From assembly GCA_002403895.1 (NCBI GenBank), contig DHIQ01000102.1, forward strand, positions 1 through 6,822: a stretch of DNA of 6,822 bases, given 5' to 3'. Below the pieces are notes generated by a model, which was not told the DNA's origin, did not search any database, and worked only from the letters and a program-made list of their open reading frames with translations. Source of the stretch: Candidatus Neomicrothrix sp. UBA4742. Lineage in GTDB: Bacteria; Actinomycetota; Acidimicrobiia; Acidimicrobiales; Acidimicrobilacustridaceae. A program made the translations under genes and the position numbers. Shown here one piece after another: positions 5,636 through 6,822 of this stretch; positions within the stretch are counted from its first letter, which is position 1, and each line of letters begins with the position of its first letter.

Positions 5636-6319
5636 CTACGCGAGTCCGGCGGCCGTCTCGATGTGTCGGGCGGCGGCCACCACCGCGTCGCCGTAGCGGC
5701 GTCCGGGTTGGCGGGTGGTGCGTTCGATGGGGCCCGAGACGCTGACGGCAGCCAGGGCCCGTCCGTCAGGGCCGGCCACCGCGGCACTGACCGAGGCCAC
5801 CCCCGCTTCGCGCTCCCCCACGCTCTCGACCCATGGGCGCCGATTCGGTGACGATTCGGTGCCCACCGACTCGTTGGAGGCATCGCTCAGGATCTTGCCG
5901 GCCGAGCCCACTTCGAGGGGCAGCGAGGCACCCATGGGCACGATGGTGCGCAGCCCATGGGGTGACTCGAGGGCGGCGATGCACACCCGGCGGTCCCCCT
6001 GTCGGACGTAGAGCTGCACCGATTCGCCGGTTTCGTCGCGCAGGGCTTCCAGCGCCGGCAGTGCGGCGGATGCCAGCGGGATGGCCTCCGCCGCCGCTCG
6101 ACCCAGGGCGATGAGGCGCACGCCCAGCGCGAACCGACCTTCCTCGTCACGGCGCACGAGACCGTGCAGCTCCAGCGCAACGGCCAGGCGGTGAGCCGTG
6201 GCCCGGGAGAAGCCCGTGACCGCTACCAGCTCGCTCAACGAGCGGGGGGCCTCTTCCAGCGCGTCCAGCACCTGGGTGGCCTTGTCGATCACCCCGACGC
6301 CGCTTACACTTGGTCCCAT
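5636..6319 (-). CDS. IclR-family transcriptional regulator, NdgR/LtbR type
   Basis: This 227-residue regulator has an N-terminal winged helix-turn-helix (about 10-62: [14 protein letters not shown], then [19 protein letters not shown] with the recognition helix near 38-50) and an IclR effector domain (about 75-225) with [18 protein letters not shown] (98-115), [14 protein letters not shown] (166-179) and [16 protein letters not shown] (192-207). These segments, and its position divergent from leuC, match actinobacterial NdgR and LtbR, which control leuCD and other amino acid genes. The segment between ILSD and [10 protein letters not shown] (about 146-162) is shorter than I remember for NdgR. 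The ATG at 6319 lies at the expected start of a promoter (TTGTGT, 17 bases, TAATCT), implying a leaderless message; GAGG one base before the ATG is too close to act as a ribosome site. It probably regulates itself, leuC(D), and possibly the phosphatase gene downstream. Confidence 0.9.
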   Translation of the reverse strand: MGPSVSGVGVIDKATQVLDALEEAPRSLSELVAVTGFSRATAHRLAVALELHGLVRRDEEGRFALGVRLIALGRAAAEAIPLASAALPALEALRDETGESVQLYVRQGDRRVCIAALESPHGLRTIVPMGASLPLEVGSAGKILSDASNESVGTESSPNRRPWVESVGEREAGVASVSAAVAGPDGRALAAVSVSGPIERTTRQPGRRYGDAVVAAARHIETAAGLA

Positions 6320-6325
6320 ACCTCA

Positions 6326-6354
6326 AGATTAGCGTCTCGCATACTGAGACACAA
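6326..6354 (-). promoter_or_regulatory. Candidate promoter of the IclR regulator gene
   Basis: On the minus strand TTGTGT (6354-6349) and TAATCT (6331-6326) are 17 bases apart. The predicted start falls at about 6319, the A of the regulator's ATG, which fits a leaderless actinobacterial transcript. The spacer contains the GTCTC-GAGAC inverted repeat. Confidence 0.5.
6334..6350. promoter_or_regulatory. Inverted repeat operator candidate between the IclR gene and leuC
   Basis: GTCTC (6334-6338) and GAGAC (6346-6350) form a perfect inverted repeat with seven bases between. It fills the spacer of the regulator's own candidate promoter and contains CATACT (6340-6345), a possible leuC -10. This is the best placed candidate binding site for the dimeric IclR protein, giving autoregulation and control of leuC from one operator. 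Binding is inferred, not shown. Confidence 0.5.
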
Positions 6355-6370
6355 GAACGAAGACAAGACG

Positions 6371-6376
6371 AAGGAG
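6371..6376 (+). promoter_or_regulatory. leuC ribosome binding site
   Basis: AAGGAG lies five bases before the ATG at 6382 and settles the leuC start. The region just upstream (6351-6373) is an unstructured purine-rich near-repeat, ACAAGAACGAAG followed by ACAAGACGAAG. Confidence 0.85.
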
Positions 6377-6381
6377 TCCTC

Positions 6382-6822
6382 ATGGGCAGGACGCTGAGCG
6401 AGAAGATCTGGGACGAGCATCTGGTGCGGTCGGCCGAGGGTGAGCCCGATCTGCTCTACATCGACCTGCACCTGGTGCACGAGGTCACCTCCCCCCAGGC
6501 GTTCGATGGCCTCCGCCTGGCGGGTCGCACCGTCCGCCGACCCGACCTCACGGTCGCCACCGAGGATCACAACGTCCCCACCGCCGACATCGACCAGCCC
6601 ATCGCCGATCCCGTCTCGCGCAAACAGGTCGAGGTGCTGCGAGCCAACTGCGCCGAGTTCGGTATCACCGAATACCCAATGGGCCATCCCGACCAGGGCA
6701 TCGTCCACATCATCGGGCCCGAGCAAGGGTTGACCCAGCCGGGGCTGACCATCGTCTGCGGCGACAGCCACACCTCGACCCATGGCGCCTTCGGGGCCCT
6801 CGCCTTCGGCATCGGCACCAGC
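6382..6822 (+). CDS. leuC: 3-isopropylmalate dehydratase large subunit, N-terminal 147 residues (partial at right edge)
   Basis: LeuC with LeuD isomerises 2-isopropylmalate to 3-isopropylmalate using a 4Fe-4S cluster. In organisms with CimA the same or a paralogous enzyme also handles citramalate. The visible part aligns along the aconitase-family N-terminus: [12 protein letters not shown] (4-15), [21 protein letters not shown] (25-45), ATEDHNVPT (59-67), [19 protein letters not shown] (100-118) and [22 protein letters not shown] (126-147). The three cluster-binding cysteines of the family occur later and are outside the window. The frame is open to the right edge; full length is normally about 465-475 residues, and leuD usually follows. 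Transcription is divergent from the IclR regulator, with 62 bases between the starts. A 3-(methyl)malate dehydratase paralogue cannot be excluded from this fragment, but the match to true LeuC is close. Confidence 0.95.
   Translation, partial: MGRTLSEKIWDEHLVRSAEGEPDLLYIDLHLVHEVTSPQAFDGLRLAGRTVRRPDLTVATEDHNVPTADIDQPIADPVSRKQVEVLRANCAEFGITEYPMGHPDQGIVHIIGPEQGLTQPGLTIVCGDSHTSTHGAFGALAFGIGTS

Noticed and set aside
4547..5851. 434-residue plus-strand open frame opposite the Ppx/GppA gene and the IclR gene
   Set aside because: Antisense shadow of two genes with clear motifs; no ribosome site or recognisable domain.

Overview
The window looks like chromosomal DNA from a high-GC actinobacterium. 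Supporting signs are the GC content, the GTG starts, several apparently leaderless promoters, an actinobacterial-type LeuB, and an NdgR/LtbR-like IclR regulator divergent from leuC. A deep lineage such as Acidimicrobiia would fit, but this is inference from protein flavour. There are no mobile elements, RNA genes or CRISPR arrays, and codon use appears even throughout.

Layout. Positions 1-2480, read on the minus strand, form a compact branched-chain amino acid operon in the order leuB, ilvE, cimA; cimA runs off the left edge. Upstream of leuB (2481-2679) is a leader whose parts resemble a classical ribosome-mediated attenuator: promoter, short ORF ending Val-Ile-Val-Ile-Asp-stop, a hairpin beginning at that stop codon, a terminator hairpin with a U-tract, then the leuB Shine-Dalgarno sequence. 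Divergent from it lie greA (2680-3147) and an alpha/beta hydrolase (3178-4053). Convergent to the hydrolase is a minus-strand pair, an NdgR/LtbR-type IclR regulator (5636-6319) followed by a Ppx/GppA phosphatase (4064-5623). Divergent from the regulator, leuC starts at 6382 and leaves the window at the right edge.

How the genes fit together. CimA condenses pyruvate and acetyl-CoA to citramalate. LeuC(D) and LeuB enzymes can carry citramalate on to 2-oxobutyrate as well as serving leucine synthesis, and IlvE performs the last transamination of Ile, Leu and Val. The window therefore holds a threonine-independent isoleucine route interleaved with leucine synthesis. Two control layers are suggested: an IclR regulator with an inverted repeat placed between its own -35 and -10 and across the likely leuC promoter, and translation-coupled attenuation sensing Val/Ile charging ahead of leuB-ilvE-cimA. 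The leader attenuator is the most notable unlisted structure. Its components are visible in the sequence, but its function is inferred.
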